Shown here: positions 6,201 to 6,243 of the stretch, one piece after another
Layout of the letters: the number at the start of each line of letters is the position of its first letter
How positions within the stretch are numbered: the stretch's first letter is position 1
NCBI GenBank assembly: GCA_017517985.1
Contig: JAFWWX010000434.1
Location: 1-6,243, forward strand
Length of the DNA: 6,243 bases
DNA from: Clostridia bacterium
GTDB taxonomy: Bacteria > Bacillota_A > Clostridia > Oscillospirales > CAG-382
Reading direction: 5' to 3'
The notes under the pieces: generated by a model
Database searches by the model: none
Told to the model about the DNA's origin: nothing
Seen by the model: only the letters and a program-made list of their open reading frames with translations
Position numbers and translations under genes: made by a program

Positions 6201-6243
6201 TTACTTCTTTTTCTTGTTCTGCTTCTTTAGTTTCTTTGAAATC
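6201..6243 (-). CDS. C-terminal scrap of an upstream gene, probably signal recognition particle protein Ffh
   Basis: Read on the minus strand, a frame entering from the right edge ends [13 protein letters not shown] and stops at the complement of TTA 6201-6203. The strongly basic, low-complexity tail fits the C-terminus of Ffh, the SRP GTPase whose gene usually sits directly before rpsP in Firmicutes. Only 13 residues are visible, so the identity rests on gene order. Confidence 0.45.
   Translation of the reverse strand, partial: ISKKLKKQNKKKK

Noticed and set aside
6115..6243. The frame of rpsP stays open upstream to the window edge, suggesting an N-terminal extension of S16.
   Set aside because: MAVKIRLRR is the canonical S16 N-terminus, preceded by GGAGG at ideal spacing, and I see no ATG start in the extension.

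Overview
The window looks like chromosomal DNA from an anaerobic, endospore-forming Clostridia-type Firmicute, possibly a gut Oscillospiraceae/Ruminococcaceae relative. The grounds are a forespore sigma factor (SigG), a glmS self-cleaving ribozyme, a cytoplasmic GH36 alpha-galactosidase, AT-rich spacers with short intrinsic terminators, and the Firmicute gene order (ffh)-rpsP-khpA. The family-level placement is inference.

Left part (1-2214, + strand): the last 23 codons of an upstream gene, probably glmM, end inside a perfect 13-bp hairpin. Eleven bases beyond that hairpin is the cleavage site of a complete glmS ribozyme (about 112-256). After an 85-base stretch with a second foldable element comes glmS (610 codons) and a strong terminator. 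If the upstream gene is glmM, the segment carries two consecutive steps of UDP-GlcNAc synthesis. GlcN6P, the product of GlmS, activates the ribozyme that cuts the glmS message.

Middle part (2215-3120, + strand): a monocistronic sigG gene with a SigF-like -10 element upstream and its own terminator. The spoIIGA-sigE genes that precede sigG in Bacillus are not next to it here.

Next (3121-5434, + strand): a monocistronic alpha-galactosidase gene (GH36) behind a perfect TTGACA-17-TATAAT promoter and a good ribosome binding site, followed by a 13-bp hairpin.

Right part (5485-6243, - strand): an operon converging on the alpha-galactosidase gene. From upstream to downstream it has a lysine-rich C-terminal scrap (probably Ffh), rpsP (ribosomal protein S16) and khpA (KH-domain RNA chaperone), then a terminator. 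The usual rimM-trmD continuation is missing. The 90-base rpsP-khpA gap holds a hairpin that includes an anti-Shine-Dalgarno-like ACCTCCT.

All genes look intact apart from the two cut by the window edges. I see no mobile element, CRISPR array, tRNA or rRNA. The most interesting content is regulatory RNA: the ribozyme, its flanking hairpins and the rpsP-khpA intergenic structure. I found no clearly novel multi-gene system.
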